Positions 34,706 to 49,000 of a stretch of 64,000 nucleotides of DNA are shown here, piece by piece. The notes beneath the pieces are model-generated. The model ran no database searches. It worked only from the letters and a program-made list of their open reading frames with translations, and had not been told where the DNA came from. The number at the start of each line of letters is the position of its first letter. The first letter of the stretch is position 1. The DNA is taken from positions 59,663,159 to 59,727,158 of the forward strand of contig CM049313.1 in NCBI GenBank assembly GCA_026874595.1. The letters run 5' to 3'. This DNA is from Sipunculus nudus. Its lineage: Eukaryota; Annelida; Sipuncula; Golfingiida; Sipunculidae. Made by a program: the position numbers and the translations under genes.

Positions 34706-34850
34706 AGGGGCGGATCCAGGATTTAGGAAAGGGGGGGGGGGGGTCCAACCCAGGAGGACTAATGAAAACCTAAAAAAAAGGTCCCCAGGTCCGGAAAAGG
34801 AGGGATCCAGGCCACTAAATTTTGACTGAAACCCTTGATTCGGATGAACA
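34706..34850 (+). repeat. Poly-G-anchored interspersed repeat (copy 3)
   Basis: GGGGCGGATCCAGGATTTAG, a G run of about 14, then an AAAGGTCCCCAGGTCCGGAA phrase. Best-preserved opening of the three copies. Confidence 0.65.
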
Positions 34851-35013
34851 TATATATATCACTTGAATGTTAATGACGATTGTTAATATCATTTTTATTA
34901 TTATTATTTTAATTATTATTAGTAGTAGTATTTTTGTTGTCATCAATATCAAAACTGTACACAAATTATATACATTACTGTGTAAATATATTCTTATATA
35001 TAAGCCTTTCGTG

Positions 35014-35015
<2 letters not shown>

Positions 35016-35082
<67 letters not shown>
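35016..35082. repeat. (TA)n microsatellite
   Basis: About 67 bp of uninterrupted TA. Confidence 0.95.
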
Positions 35083-35086
<4 letters not shown>

Positions 35087-36474
35087 TTGATTAAACTTTT
35101 AGTACAATTATTTGCACGTACCCAGACCTTATAGCGCAAATATTTATCAGAAAAGGACATCGGCTCAGTGTAAATAGATTATGTACTGGCTGCATGAAGT
35201 TCGGGAAGGTGAGGTCGATAAATATGTTCCAATGTCCGTAACGTTGCACAAAGTTGGTTTCCCAACGGAATGTGCAGATGACACCTTCCAAATTCCAGTT
35301 CAGTGGGCCTCAGACATGAATATGCATGAATCACAAAAATGGGGTCAAAACTGAGGTCATGTGTAGTGGCACGTGGCTGGAGCATGGTAGAATCACATAT
35401 AATTACTGGTCCTTACGTGTTTGTTTTTCTTGTTGTTTACTACAAACCTGGTCTGTTGTATTATACTTTAATAGGATTTATCGCGTCTTGTTTAATAGAT
35501 AAAAACAATGAAAAATAAAGAATCACTGAATCACTCAGAATTAAATACTAATTGGCGAATTTCAGTCCCAAGTATATGCATGTGTACAGTTGCATGATGT
35601 TGTATAATAAACACTTTTCTTAAGTGCAGCATATACTCATCGTCACTAATGTGACACGAAAGGTTTAAACTTAACAGCTTCTTTAAAAAATAGTCAAGAT
35701 TTATACTAGTCCGAATAATATAGACAAATCTCATGTTCAACAAGCTGATTACAACAGAAAATTTATAATGTATTCTCCCAATCAGGATTTGGTCATGTGA
35801 TGGCATGATGCTAATATATGGAATATATTGAAAATTTTTGGAGCTATGTGTTCATTCTGTTGAACGGTTCATTACGTGTCACGTAACCAGGCTCACTTAA
35901 GTTTAGCACATAGAATTCCCTGATTTAACCAAACTGCCTGAGATCAAATATACTGCATATTTATTTTCAGTTCAAAAGATCCCTATTTTATTTGTTTATA
36001 GCCAATTCTGTCTATTACAGGTAATGTTGAAATTTTGTACAGATATATATGGAATTTAAACTTAACGAGAAATATATCCATTTAAATATATAGGCCTATT
36101 AAATGTAAGATACCTTGTAAATATAAAGAGGGTCTGAATCTGTCATATATATAAAAACATTAAAGAGTTAATACATACATATATTTATATTTTTTCTTTA
36201 TAAAAAAAAGCATGTCCAATATATAGGTTAGTCAATATATGTTGGCCTATTATAAATTTATTAAAGTGTGTTCATTATAATAACTACCACAATATGAAAA
36301 CAAAATTATGTCATAAGATTTCTTAATAATTACTATATAAGTATGTACGTGTAATTCCCAATACAACCTACACCTACAATTAATTTAAGACAGTTGTGTA
36401 AAAATTATGTATGTTGAATCGATGTATATATTTCGTGTATACCCTAATATTTGATCATATGGCATAAAGGCTTT

Positions 36475-36531
<57 letters not shown>

Positions 36532-36947
36532 TAATTCTGCAATGTACGATATATGTTTGCAATATTTCTGCTCTAAAAAATAGAGTCAAGTACTCAGGTC
36601 GTGCGTGTGCTCAGACATCGTTTATCAAACCAGGGCTCTGCTTGTAACATTTTATTGACAGTCCTAGCGTGTATATATCTGCTGTATCTATTGCGGGCAA
36701 TCAATCGTGTGGGGCTCCCATGGCGAGACGCTGTACTCATAACCCTCCGTGTTTTAGTGTATGCCCCAATTGTTTACATCAGAAGTGATCTGGGAAGGAC
36801 CCCTAACGAAAACTGCTGTTGGTAGTTTTCCGCATACTTTCGTTATATCAAAGTAACTGTGGGGTTGAAGACAAAATATACTGGTCAGTTTTAGTTATAA
36901 GATTTAAACTGTTACACAGATAACTGAGGACGTTTTTTATTAGGCCG
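35083..36947. other. Upstream region of CLPX
   Basis: Unique AT-rich DNA with an (AT)n run at 36479-36529. The 36580-36947 part is GC-richer and directly upstream of the inferred CLPX start, so it is the likely promoter and 5' UTR. An in-frame TAA lies at 36921-36923. No TATA box is obvious. Confidence 0.45.
36479..36529. repeat. (AT)n microsatellite
   Basis: 51 bp of AT dinucleotide, about 420 bp upstream of the inferred CLPX start. Confidence 0.95.
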
Positions 36948-37059
36948 ATGCTTGCCTTAAACGAGCTTGCAAACTTGGCAATGTCGTCCTCGGCAAGATA
37001 TTGCTGCGGATCGCTCAGGAGGGCAGTCCTGTCAAGTCGTTGCGGAAAAAGGAGCTCGG
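36948..37059 (+). CDS. CLPX: CLPX inferred exon 1 (mitochondrial presequence)
   Basis: ATG at 36948, with an in-frame TAA upstream at 36921 and a second ATG at 36981. It reads [20 protein letters not shown] followed by CGKRSS, a typical basic, acid-free targeting peptide. The donor GTAAGT starts at 37060, leaving one base that joins TT of exon 2 to give Val. Phase, direction and function fit, but the link across a 16-kb intron is not shown by homology. Confidence 0.6.
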
Positions 37060-40000
37060 GTAAGTAATTTTACGGATAATTGACAGTTGCAAATTATTAA
37101 TTTGGTGTTACAGCTAGATTCCATGCCAAAACACTTTATTTAACCGGTTTTCCTGATGAGTACATCTAAAACATGAGTTATTCTGAAGCTTTAAAGGTCA
37201 AGGCCAAATGATGGTTTGCTATTGAAACCACCAGACACACTTTTTGACTTAACACTGGAAGTTCCCCATTACATCAAAATTTTATTTTTATGAATCAAGA
37301 AATTACAATTGGCTCAACCTCCGCACTCCTTAGGTCTATATGAACACAAAGATGATAAACTGTAAGATTTTTCTAGTTCTTGTGTTAACACAAAGTAACA
37401 TTAACAAGAGTGAACATTACATCACACTATTCACAAGTCTAAGATTGTGCACAAACCATTAGATCCCTAGATCCATTTTATATAAATGTTTGACCAGTTC
37501 TTGTGCCCCTCTGGTACAAAAAAACCTAATTGACTGCCTCTTTGCACCAGAAGCAAAGTATTTTTTGACCACATCATGTTTACCTCTTTGGGCCTGAAAC
37601 AATTGGCAAGCACTCTTTGTCTGTTACCTAACTTTGATTTGAGTTATCAGGGGTGGACATCAGGATCTTATCAGAATAATCAACACCCTGGGCGGGTTAA
37701 ACCAGTGTTCCCAGAGTGCTAGTAGATTTTACATGTAACTCTTACATGCATTTACAAGACTCGGGGGGGAAAAAAAGCAGTTGAAGATGCAAACTCTTGC
37801 TCTGCTTTTCAGTTTTAAGCACATTTTATTCTGTTTCCCAGATTTTAAAGAGGGGGTGCATCCATTGTATTGGGAAAATTTTTTATAAAGTTATTTTAAG
37901 TATGGACCACTTTTGTGTACAGATGGCAGCAAATTGCCAGGGTTGGAAGAGGCCTTCGTGCTGAAGTCTGACTACTAAGTACTGTAACAGCTTGGTGTTG
38001 TGTTTTCATGGTAAATTCATTCTATTATTTTAAACAAGTCAATGCAAGTCTATTTAATTCAAAGTTATTTCAAGTAGGGACCTTGAAATTTGAAATTTCT
38101 GAAATTTGGCATGTTAATTCATCTATGAAAGATTGCTCTAACCAGGCAGTTGGTGCCACCTACCTTTGTTTTTGTAAAATAAATAAATGCCCTTTTCTCA
38201 GGTGTTAATCTGAGGTATTGGCCTGAAATCCTGCATTTCCATAGATCTTGGGTTCCTCTCTCTTATACTCAAGACTGGTGGTGCCATCTGCAATTGTTTT
38301 CCTGTCGTGTCCATCCCTACATATGCTTTGGGTGATATTGCTCATATCTCAGGAGTTGGTCAAGGTATCAGTCTAAAATTTGGCATTTTCATCCATCTCG
38401 GAAAGTTTTCTTGTGAACTAGACAGGTGGCGCCCCTCACCTTTCCGGTTTTACGATAATTTAATGCCCATTTCTTAGGTGTGATTTGCAGTATTAGCCTG
38501 AAATTATGCATATCAATAGATCTTGGACTCCTCCATCTTTTACTCAAGAATGGTTGTGCCAACTGCAATCCTTTTTTCTGCAGCATCCATTTGTAAATGT
38601 GCTTTGGCTGAAAACCGTGAAATTAGATAATATCTCAGGATTGGGTCAAGGTATTGGTTTGAAAATTGGCATGTTCATCCATCTCGGAAAGTTTTCTCCT
38701 AAAGCAGACAGGTGACACCACTTACCTTTTTTGTTTTTGTTGAATAAATTATTGCCCTTTTTCAGGAGTGATTTGCAGAATTGGCCTCTGGTGGGGCAAC
38801 TAAAATCATGTTTATGTGGCTGACATCCCTTTCACTCTATTTCCCCTTACCACTCAATCCATGCCTCACTTCACCTGTACTACTCTGATTTCAGCAGAAA
38901 CAAATAGTTGCTTTTGACTACCTGTATCTAGTTCTTTCATGCATCTGTGCACATAGCCAAAGAGTGATTTGAAGCCTGAAATTGTTTTATGTCCATACAT
39001 CTTTAACAGCTTTCTTGTAAGTGGTGGTGCCACTTACATTCATTTTTAGCTCAGCTGACTATAAGTCATCTGAGCTATAGTCGTGGTCCATTGTCCGTCG
39101 TCCGTCCGTCTGTCCGTCCGTCCGTCCGTAGATGTGGCACGTTTTGAAACCATAAGACCTAGGAATCCAAAATTCGGCATAATGTTAGATGTCCCCAAGA
39201 TCTCCTACCAAGCTGAAAACTGGGTCTTTGCAACTTCGTTCCTTTGAGAAATTAAGGAAAAACCTCAATTTTTTATTAAAAACCTATTTTCACACTTCAG
39301 GACTGCCTAATATCAAAACCACTCATCTGTTTTTCCTCATATTTACCATAAATATTCCTCTATATAGTTCCTATGTACATGCCAGAAATTATGTCTGTAT
39401 TATTTAATTTTAAAAAAGTTATCGGCCCAAACATAATGCATTTTGTAAAAATTCAGGAAAGATATTTGATCACTTAACACAAAAAATGTTAAAGCTATGG
39501 ACCTTTTTTCCAGTAATATAATTTTAATTAATCAAAATTAAATTGTATACCCAAAATTAGATGAAAATCTTTTAAATTTTTTAAAATATTAATAAAAATA
39601 AAAAATTGGTACCTTAAATTTTGCCCAAATTTGACCATGGCACGTTTTTTTCCTGTAAGTACTGTGGATTTAATTTTCACAGCATGTTTTTGTTAGCATT
39701 TCAACTGTTACCACCAAAAATTTGAAACTAGTTGATCAAAAACTGTAGATTTTATTCAAGTTTTCAAGCACCATGTAACATATTGTTTACATCAAGCTAG
39801 TGTTATGCAGTTTGCAAGAGCTCAGCTCCCCAGCTTCAGCTCTTAAGTTCCTTAAATTCGGCATACAGTTAGATGTCTCCAAAATCCCCTTCCATGCCAA
39901 GAATTTGGTCACTAGGACTTAATACCTTCGAGATATTAATGAAAAACTTCATTTTTCCATTAAAAACCCATTGTTACACTTCAAGACTGCCAAATATCAA

Positions 40001-43000
40001 AACCACTGATCTGACTTTAATCATAAATAATATACATATTTTTCAATCTCTATGCACATGCCAGAATGATGTCAGTATTGCTTAATTGTTTTAAGTTATG
40101 GGCCCAAACATAATGCACTTTGTAAAAAATCAAGAAATATATTTACTCCCTTAACAAGGGCATTGCTGAAGCTAGAGATTTTTTTGTCAGGGATGTAACA
40201 TTATATAATCAAGATTCAATTGAATACCCAAAATTAGTTCTGAATTTTGCAAATTTTATAAGTTATTAGTATAAATAAAAAATTAGTACCTTAAATTTTG
40301 CCCAACTGTGACCATGGCACGTTTGTTTCCCGTGAGCACTGTTGATATAATTTTCATATCATGCACACATAAGGATTTCAGCTTTTTAGTTTAGAAAGCT
40401 GAAAGAAATTGGCCAAAAATTGTAGCTTTTATTAATGTTTTTTATGAGACCCTGTCAGACTTTGGCTCTCTCCACAGCCCCTCTTGAGTCACCTGTATTA
40501 TGCATGCTTGAGGCGAGGCATACACAGAATCCAGGCAGCTTATGGCCAGCCACAGTTGATCCAGGTGTCCAACCCAACTCATCTAGTAGTTTTAACCAAC
40601 AACATAACAATAAACAATAAATTAATAAATTTTTATTGGTTTTTAATAACAAATTATAGAAAAATAGAAAAGGAATTTGTTAGTTTATAATAACAGGAAA
40701 TTAACTTGCAGTTACTTATGATATAAGAATCTTGTATCGATGGGTAGAATGTCACGTATTCCAAATAACACCATGCAGTCACCTATGGCATTTTTCAGTT
40801 CAATTTTAATGATAAAGAAGTAAATCATATTATTCATTACTTATCATTAGGGATTATATGAAGGAAATTAATGAGAGACAAAGATGCAGTTGATAATATT
40901 AATCTAGATTCCTACTGTGTCTAGTGTGTACATTGATGTGAAATTAGTCCAAAATGAATATTTTACAGTATTTTTTAATATAAATAAAAGCCATAAAACC
41001 AGGTACTTATGATCATTATTTAAATGTGTGAATTTTGTATATTCTGGATTCTCAACATCATTGTTTGGTGAAAACTGAATAAATACCAGACATGGTGCGA
41101 ATACTTTGTAATTGTATTTAAATACGAATATGATTATGTACTCCATTATAAAATTTCTTGCATAAAGAATGGGAATTCAGGTAAAAATGAAAGTATATGA
41201 ATACTTGTGCAAATACTTTCAAAATGTATTCATGAATGCATTCATGAATATATTCTTTAATATTATTTTAATAATCATTTCAGTTATATTTCATTTTTAA
41301 AAAATCATATGATTCTCTTATTAGCTCAGCTGACTATAAGTCATCTGAGCTATAGTCGTGGTCCATTGTCTGTCGTCCGTCCGTCTGTCCGTCCGTCCGT
41401 CCGTCCGTCCGTAGATGTGGCACGTTTTGAAACCGTAAGACCTAGGAATCCAAAATTCAGCATAATGTTAGATATCCCCAAGATCTCCTACCAAACCGAA
41501 AACTGGGTCTTTGCGACTTCGTTCCTTTGAGAAATTAAGGAAAAACCTCAATTTTTTATTAAAATCCTATTTTCACACTTCAGGACTGCCTAATATCAAA
41601 ACCACTCATCTGTTTTTCCTCATATTTACCATAAATAATCCTCTATATAGTTCCTATGGACATGCCAGAAATTGGGTCTGTATTATATAATTTAAAAAAG
41701 TTATGGGCCCAAACATAATGCATTTTTAGCTCAGCTGACTATAAGTCATCTGAGCTATAGTCGTGGTCCATTGTCCGTCGTCCGTCCGTCTGTCCGTCCG
41801 TCCGTCCGTCCGTCCGTCCGTCCGTCCGTCCGTCCGTCCGTAGATGTGGCACGTTTTTAAACCGTAAGACCTAGGAATCCAAAATTCAGCATAATGTTAG
41901 ATGTCCCCAAGATCTCCTACCAAGCCGAAAACTGGGTCTTTGCGACTTCGTTCCTTTGAGAAATTAAGGAAAAACCTCATTTTTTTATTAAAATCCTATT
42001 TTCACACTTCAGGACTGCCTAATATCAAAACCACTCATCTGTTTTTCCTCATATTTACCATAAATATTCCTCTATATAGTTCCTATGTACATGCCAGAAA
42101 TTAAGTCTGTAAAGTATAAATTCTTTAAGTTATGGGCCCAAACATAATGGACTTTGTAAAAAATCAGGAAAAATAATAACTCACTTAACATGAAAAATTT
42201 TGAAACTAGAGTCTATTTTCTCAAGTATATAACTATGTTTAATTAAGATTCAATTGTTTACCCAAAATCAGATCTGAATTTTGTAAATTTTTTAAGTTAT
42301 TAGCATAAAAAAAAATCAGTACCTTAAATTTTGCCCAACTTTGACCATGGCACGTTTTTTTCCTGTAAGCACCATTGATTTAATTTTCACAGCATGTAAA
42401 CATAAATATTTAGTTTGTCTAAATCTGAAATTTGAAAGTAAAAGCTTGAAAATTAAGCTAGTTATTGATTATTTTTTTTCTGTAGTCACTTGCTTTGATT
42501 ACAGATGCAGGGTCCCACTCCAGGTCACTGGAAGTCAGCTATGCTAGGGTTTCTGATATGTTACAGTCACTGGGGGAGATCCCCTGCTGTGACAGGTGTA
42601 CCGTTATTCTCATATCACCACCCCAATCACCCCCCCCCCCCCGGCAAACCCAACCCACTAAGTGTTATGCAGTAATTGTTATTGTTTTCACTGTATCTCC
42701 TTAATTGTAATGCTGTTTCCTTGAAAAAATAATTCAAGGTGTAATCCAGAAGATGCAATGTTGTGTAATGTAGCATTTTTAAAGAAATCAATTTTTCTTT
42801 TAAATGATTTTAACAAATATAAATGAACCCATCAGTATGCTTAAATTATTATGAAATATGAAGCACGTTATGGATAAATAAAGACACAATTAAAAATTGT
42901 GAAATTTAAATCAAGTATTAATTTTAGATAATTATTGTTTTGCAGATTTAAAAGATATATTTTTGTGGTAAAAAATAAATAAACATTTGTATGCATGATG

Positions 43001-46000
43001 TGGTGTTATCTGACAAGATTGAGATTTATGATGATGCAATTGAGAATTATGAATCAATTTTTATATTCAGATATATATGTTAAATTGGAAATGTAAAGAA
43101 ATATAAACTTAAATTAGAAAATAATTGATGTGATAAAAAAATCAGGATTTAATACAAACATTTGTTCATTATTTTCCTGCCTCAGCAGAATTTGAGATCA
43201 GGCTTTGTTTGCCATGTTTTATGTTGTTAATTAGCTATATTTCAACTGTATACATTTCATAAAAAAATACATATATATTTAATAATATATATTTTACAAA
43301 AAAATAGATTCAATTGAACAAATGTGTAAACTACTGAAACTACAGTTAATCGAAAAACCAATTAATGATCATGGTAATAGTACAGATCATTTGTTCACAA
43401 ACTGCTCACATGCTTTAGTTTCAACATTAGGAAACACATGGTCAGGTCACAAAATATTTTTTGCAACAATTTCTTGCTCATCAATACAAACCAATCATAT
43501 AAACCAACCATGGCCTTTATTACCTCTTCCTCTTACACTTTATCTCCATTAGATATATTTTAGATTTTTACCTTCAAGGTTAACATCAGCTGAGCACAGT
43601 GACCCATAGGTCCCTTGTGTAAATAATCAGGAAAAAAATTTGATCACTTAACACAAAACTTGTTAAAGCTAAGCTCTTTTTTTCCAGTAATATAACTTTT
43701 ATTAATCAAAATTAAATTGTATACCCAAAATTTGATCAAAATCTTTTAAATTTTTTAAAATATTAGCAAAAATAAAAAATTGGTACCTTAAACTTTGCCC
43801 AACTTTGACCATGGCACGTTTTTTTCCTGTAACTGCTGTAGATTTATTTTTCAAAGCATGTTTTTGTTAGCATTTCAACTGTTAACATTTAAAATTTGAA
43901 ACCACTTGATCAAAAACTGTAGATTTTATTCAAGTTTTCAAGCACCATGTCACATATTGTTTACATCAACCTAGTGTTATGCAGTTTGCTAGAGCTCAGC
44001 TCCCCAGCTTCAGCTCTAAGTTCCTTAAATTAGGCATACAGTAAGATGTCTCCAAAATCCCCTACCATGCCAAGAATTTGGTCACCATAACTTAATTCCT
44101 TCGAGATATTAATGAAAAACTTCATTTTTTCATTAAAAACCCTTTGTTACACTTCAGGACTGCCTAGTATCAAAACCACTGATCTGACTTTGATCATATA
44201 TAATATACATATTTTTCTATACATTCGCTATGCACATGCCAGAAATGATGTCAGTATTGCGTAATTGTTTTAAGTTATGTGCACAAACAAAATTGACTTT
44301 GTAAAAAATCAGGAAAAATATTTACTCAGGTTACATGAAAATTATTGAAGCTAGAGAATTTTTTTCAAGTATATAACTTTGTTTAATTAAGATTCAATTG
44401 TATACCCAAAATTAGATCTGTATTTTGTAAATTTTATAAGGTATTAGCATAAACATAAAATCAATACCTGAAATTTTACCCAACTTTGACCAGGGCAAAT
44501 TTTTTTCCTGTGAGAACTGTTGATTTAATTTTCTCAGAATGTAAACATAAGTATTTATTGTGTTTAAATCTGAAATTTGAAACTAAAAGGTTGAAAATTA
44601 GGCTAGTTATTAAATTTTATCTTGAGGCTCTATTGTAGTCACTTGCTTTGTTCCAGATGCAGGTAGGCCACTCCAGGTCACTGGAAGTCAGCTATGCCAG
44701 GGTTCCTGATTTGTTTCAGTCACTGGGGGAGATCCCCTGCTGTGACAGGTGTACAATTGTTCTCATACCCCCTCCCCCCCCCATGAATATATAAATATAC
44801 ATTTGTATGCATGATGTGGTGTTACATGACAAGATTGAGATTTATGATGATGCAATTTAGAATTATGAATCAACGTTTATATTCAGAAATATATGTTATA
44901 TTGGAAATGTATACAAATTTAACTTAAAATAAAAAAATGAGGATCTAATACAAACATGTGTTCATTATGTTCGAGCCTCAGCAGAATTGGAGATCAGGCT
45001 TTGTTTGCCCTGAATGTTTATGCAAAAGTGTTGTTAATCCCATCTCTTCCCCCCCCCCCCCCCCCCCGGCTGTCATTGATCCTTAGCACCTCACCATCAC
45101 CTGTGCACTGGGACATTAGTTATTATTGCAAATGTGTACAATTTTTTCAATTTGAAAGATAATTGGATTAGAAAACATTAAGATCTAATATTGAAACATA
45201 TTCTTGCCCCAGGAGAATGGAACATAAAGTGATCAGCTCTTGTCTGTCCATCATCTCTCAATTATCATTAAATATATATACTAATTATGAAATTTTTCCT
45301 TTAAGCACTGTTGAAATAACTTTCATTTGCTGTATGTGTATGGATTAAAGCCATTAAAGTCTGAAATTTGAAAGCAATTTATGTATTCAGATGTGTAATA
45401 TTGCAGATGAAAAACTTTAAAATATAAAAATATATTATCAGCTTTGTTTGTCTAACAGTCTGTCTGTCCTTTTTTAAATATTATGTAATTGTGAATGAAC
45501 TATTTAATCCTGTAAGTACTGTTGAATTAAGTGGAAATCCTATATGTATATACACTATGTTAATACAGAGATGTTGTAACTCCCATCATTCCAGCCCTCC
45601 CCCCCCCCCCCCCCAACCACCACCACCAGGTCCTTGCATCTGGGGACTGGAGACATCAGTTATATTTCAACTGTATACATTTTATAAAATAAAAATACAT
45701 ATATTTAATAATATATATTATGTAAAATAGATCAAATTGAGCAAATGTGTAAACTACTGAACTGTCAACAAATTATCAAAAAGCCAGCCAATGATCATGG
45801 TAATAATATACATCTTATGTTCACAAACTGCTCACATGCTTCAATTTTGACATTAGAGAATGCATGGTTTGGTCACAAAATATTATTTGCAACAATTTCT
45901 CACTCATCAATACAAACCAATCATGTCAACCAGCCATGGCATATATTACCTTTTCCTCTTAGACTTGATCTCCATTATTATTTTAGATTTTTACTTTCAA

Positions 46001-49000
46001 GGTCAACTTCAGCTGAGCACAGTGACCCATATTTATAGCACCATGTCTTGAATGTTTACATCAAGTCATTGGTTAACAGTGTTCCAGGCTGTTACATAAC
46101 ACCTTCACTCCTTGCCTACTGCTTCTGTGAGTGTCTGGGTCAGGCTGGGTCAGGCAGTAATTACCAGAGAGCCTTTCTCCTCTCTCTCTTTCCCTTTCTC
46201 TTTTTCTAGCTCTATTTTTCTCTCTCTCTTTCTCTCTCTCACCCCTATGCCTCCCTTCCTCCCTCCACCCCATTCTGTTGACAGGTACTATAAACCTAAT
46301 TTATTAGATATATATGTTGATGCAATTAAGAAATGTGAATCAACTGAAATATTCACATATATATGTTATACTCTAAATGTATAGTTACATTTTCAAACCT
46401 GGAAAAAAATGATGTTATAAAAAAAGGAATTTATGTAAAAATTGTTCATAATTTCCTGGCTCAGAAGAATGGGAATTAAAATTATTTGCTTTGTTTCTCT
46501 AGCTTTCTTGCCTGTTTTAAATATTTAATAATTATAAATAAACTTTTTTTCCTGTAAGCTCTGATTAATTAAATTTCATATCCTGTACGTATATGCAAGG
46601 GTATTGTAACTCCCACCATCCCCTTCCCCCACCCCACTAAGTCCTTGCTCCTTCGCACTGTCAACAATAGTGCTATTGCTATAGCATAAAATTTAATAAT
46701 TTGAAGAAAATATATACAGAGAGACAGAGGCGTTGTAACTCCCATCTAAACCCACCCCCCCCCCCCCCCCTCCATCAAGTCCTTCCGCCTGTGGAGTGGG
46801 GATTTTATAGCAACTGTATACATATCATAAAATAGAAAAAAAAATTTAATTAAAGTTTAAATTAAAAAAATTGGATCTCATTAGACAAATGTGTAAAATG
46901 TTGAACTGTCAACAGCCTGTCAAAAAGGTATCCAATGAAAACGCAAAGTCAGATCTTAAAATATTATTTGCAACAATTTCTTCAATCATATCAACCAACC
47001 ATAGCCTAGATTACCTCTTTCTCTCAGACTTTATTTTCATTTCATAATATTTTAGATTTTAACCGTCCAGGTGTTTAAGTACTGTTGAATGCTCCCTCTC
47101 TCTCTCTCTATCTCCTTTTCTCTCTACATCCAACCCTCCTTGCTGCCCACACTGTTTCCTTCTCCGAACCCCATCCCAATGTCAGCCTCAGTAAATGAGA
47201 ACAAGTTGAATCAGATATATTCATATTTTTATATATTGTATAACTGTTTGTTACCTATGTACGTGCCAGAAATTATGTCAATATTGTGTAATATGTAGAC
47301 GTGGTGGGCATCAATATAATGTACCTTGTCAAGACCTAAGAGATATCATGTCATACAGTCACAATTCATAAATCCACTCTTCAGCATAGTTAATAATAAC
47401 ATTATATATGTCAAATTGAAATCTTGCAGACTTCCATACACTATAGATCCTTCAACAAATAGCCTTATCATCATTCTACCACTGCTTAGTGTTCTGTCAT
47501 TGCATTCATATTTGCTCAAATATATTGCTATTTTCAACAGCTCCCAAATAAATAAAAAATAAACCACTATATTTACTCCATATTAATCCATCAGTCAGGT
47601 AATTTCATACATGATTTACTCACATATGACATTATATTCCTTTATAATAGCCTAATAGGTCCATGATATTCATAAGGTTTGTCGACTAAATATAGTATCA
47701 CAATGGTGATACATTAATAGTTCAATCATGATCAGCTGAGCGCCGTGACCCATAGGTCCCTTGTTATTTTTAATAAAAATTATATTTGGGACAATATTTG
47801 TAATTTTATTTTAATAAATAGTTAAACTCTTATATTATATGTTCTGCTTATAAGTTATATGGCCAAGTCAAAATCTGTGTGACAATAGTACTCCATTTGT
47901 TAATAAAATAAATGAAATCAATCCTCTTCCTTGTCTCCAAAGGAACTATCAAAATCAAAAATAAGCGAAACAACAACAACTCATAATACAGCTTATATTT
48001 ATTACCACACAAAACCAGCATGTACCTCATTTCTAAATAATATTTTTTTATCATATATAACAGCTGAGCGTCGTGACCCATAGGTCCCTTGTTGTGTTCT
48101 GTGCACCTATGCAAGTATTTCAGCAGTGATGTTTGTGTAATTGGTGCATGCACTCAGATTCAAAATATTCAGTGCTTGCATTGTACATACCGTAAAAAAC
48201 CGCATATACGTCGAGAAATTTGTTCCCAAAAAATTAATTCAAGAAAGGGGAGTCGACTTATGTGCGGGTCTAAGCCTGAGGGGCAAAATTTTGCACGAAC
48301 TTAGTCAAACTGCCGGCCTGAATGTCTTAACTGATCGACAACTAGATATCAGTTTCCGGTGAAGTCAGGTACACAAGTCCCCCTTTCGGTCCAAAAATAC
48401 AGTCTAATAAGGTTTCCGAATATTTTTTTTCAAATTTTGACCATTTGCGCTGTTCTTTCACTTGAATAATGCAGTATATTAAAATGTTTGCAATTTACAT
48501 GGTTGATGACGACCACGAAATGACCCGCGTCTAGCTATAATGAGCTTCATTCACGGCGATTAAGTACGAGTGCTAGAGGCAAGGGTATTGCGTAATCAGT
48601 TGGGATTTTATCCAGGGCATCGGCCCCTGTGTATTTGACATCCAATAACGTTACAGTATTTCCCCACAAAAACATTTGGTGCTTGCATAAGTTTGCAAAC
48701 ATGTAAACGGTAAAAGCCTGTGGGCCGTGGTATCTGAACAACAGACAGGTGACAGAAGGCTGATTACAGCACCGATTAGGGCTCACTCGGTACGGGGATG
48801 GCTGCCTGTCCCAAGAAGCCCAAACTAGGTCACGCTGTTCACCTGTGTACTTATACGCGGGGGAAATTATCACTCCGTTCGGAAGTTCCTACTTAAAAAT
48901 CACCCCAAATCGTAGTGAATGACTGCGGCACTGAGCAAAGCTCGGGAAAAAAAATAGACCGAAGTTCAACCTGACATCGATATCGCTATGAACAAACGAA

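Larger units (their letters stand above)
39047..48092 (+). mobile_element. Nested cluster of family A elements
   Basis: Three heads (39047, 41322, 41727) and four 3' termini (43618, 46030, 47764, 48092) lie in one 9-kb block. The 41727 element is inserted inside the 41322 element, whose sequence resumes at 43619. The outer 41322 element probably ends at 46030. The 39047 element probably ends at 47764 or 48092. The body holds two monomer types of about 680 bp separation (39172 and 39855; also 44032). An approximately 2.15-kb pair of similar segments (42486 onward and 44640 onward) includes poly-C runs. Confidence 0.75.

Noticed and set aside
34867-35134. Hydrophobic ORFs with Ile-Tyr runs
   Set aside because: Translation of a TA microsatellite.
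36601-36825. 74-codon membrane-like ORF upstream of CLPX
   Set aside because: Begins with GTG, has no recognised family and lies in the likely 5' region of CLPX. Probably chance.
41370-41840. CRISPR array from regularly repeated TCCG tracts
   Set aside because: Eukaryotic DNA; the repeats are simple tetranucleotides without spacers.
39189-42104. Repeated ORFs starting [14 protein letters not shown]
   Set aside because: Start with the same repeat body in every family A copy and contain no domain. They are not independent genes.
48547-48873. Transposase fragment inside the TIR element
   Set aside because: 108 open codons on the minus strand but no DDE or HTH motif recognisable.
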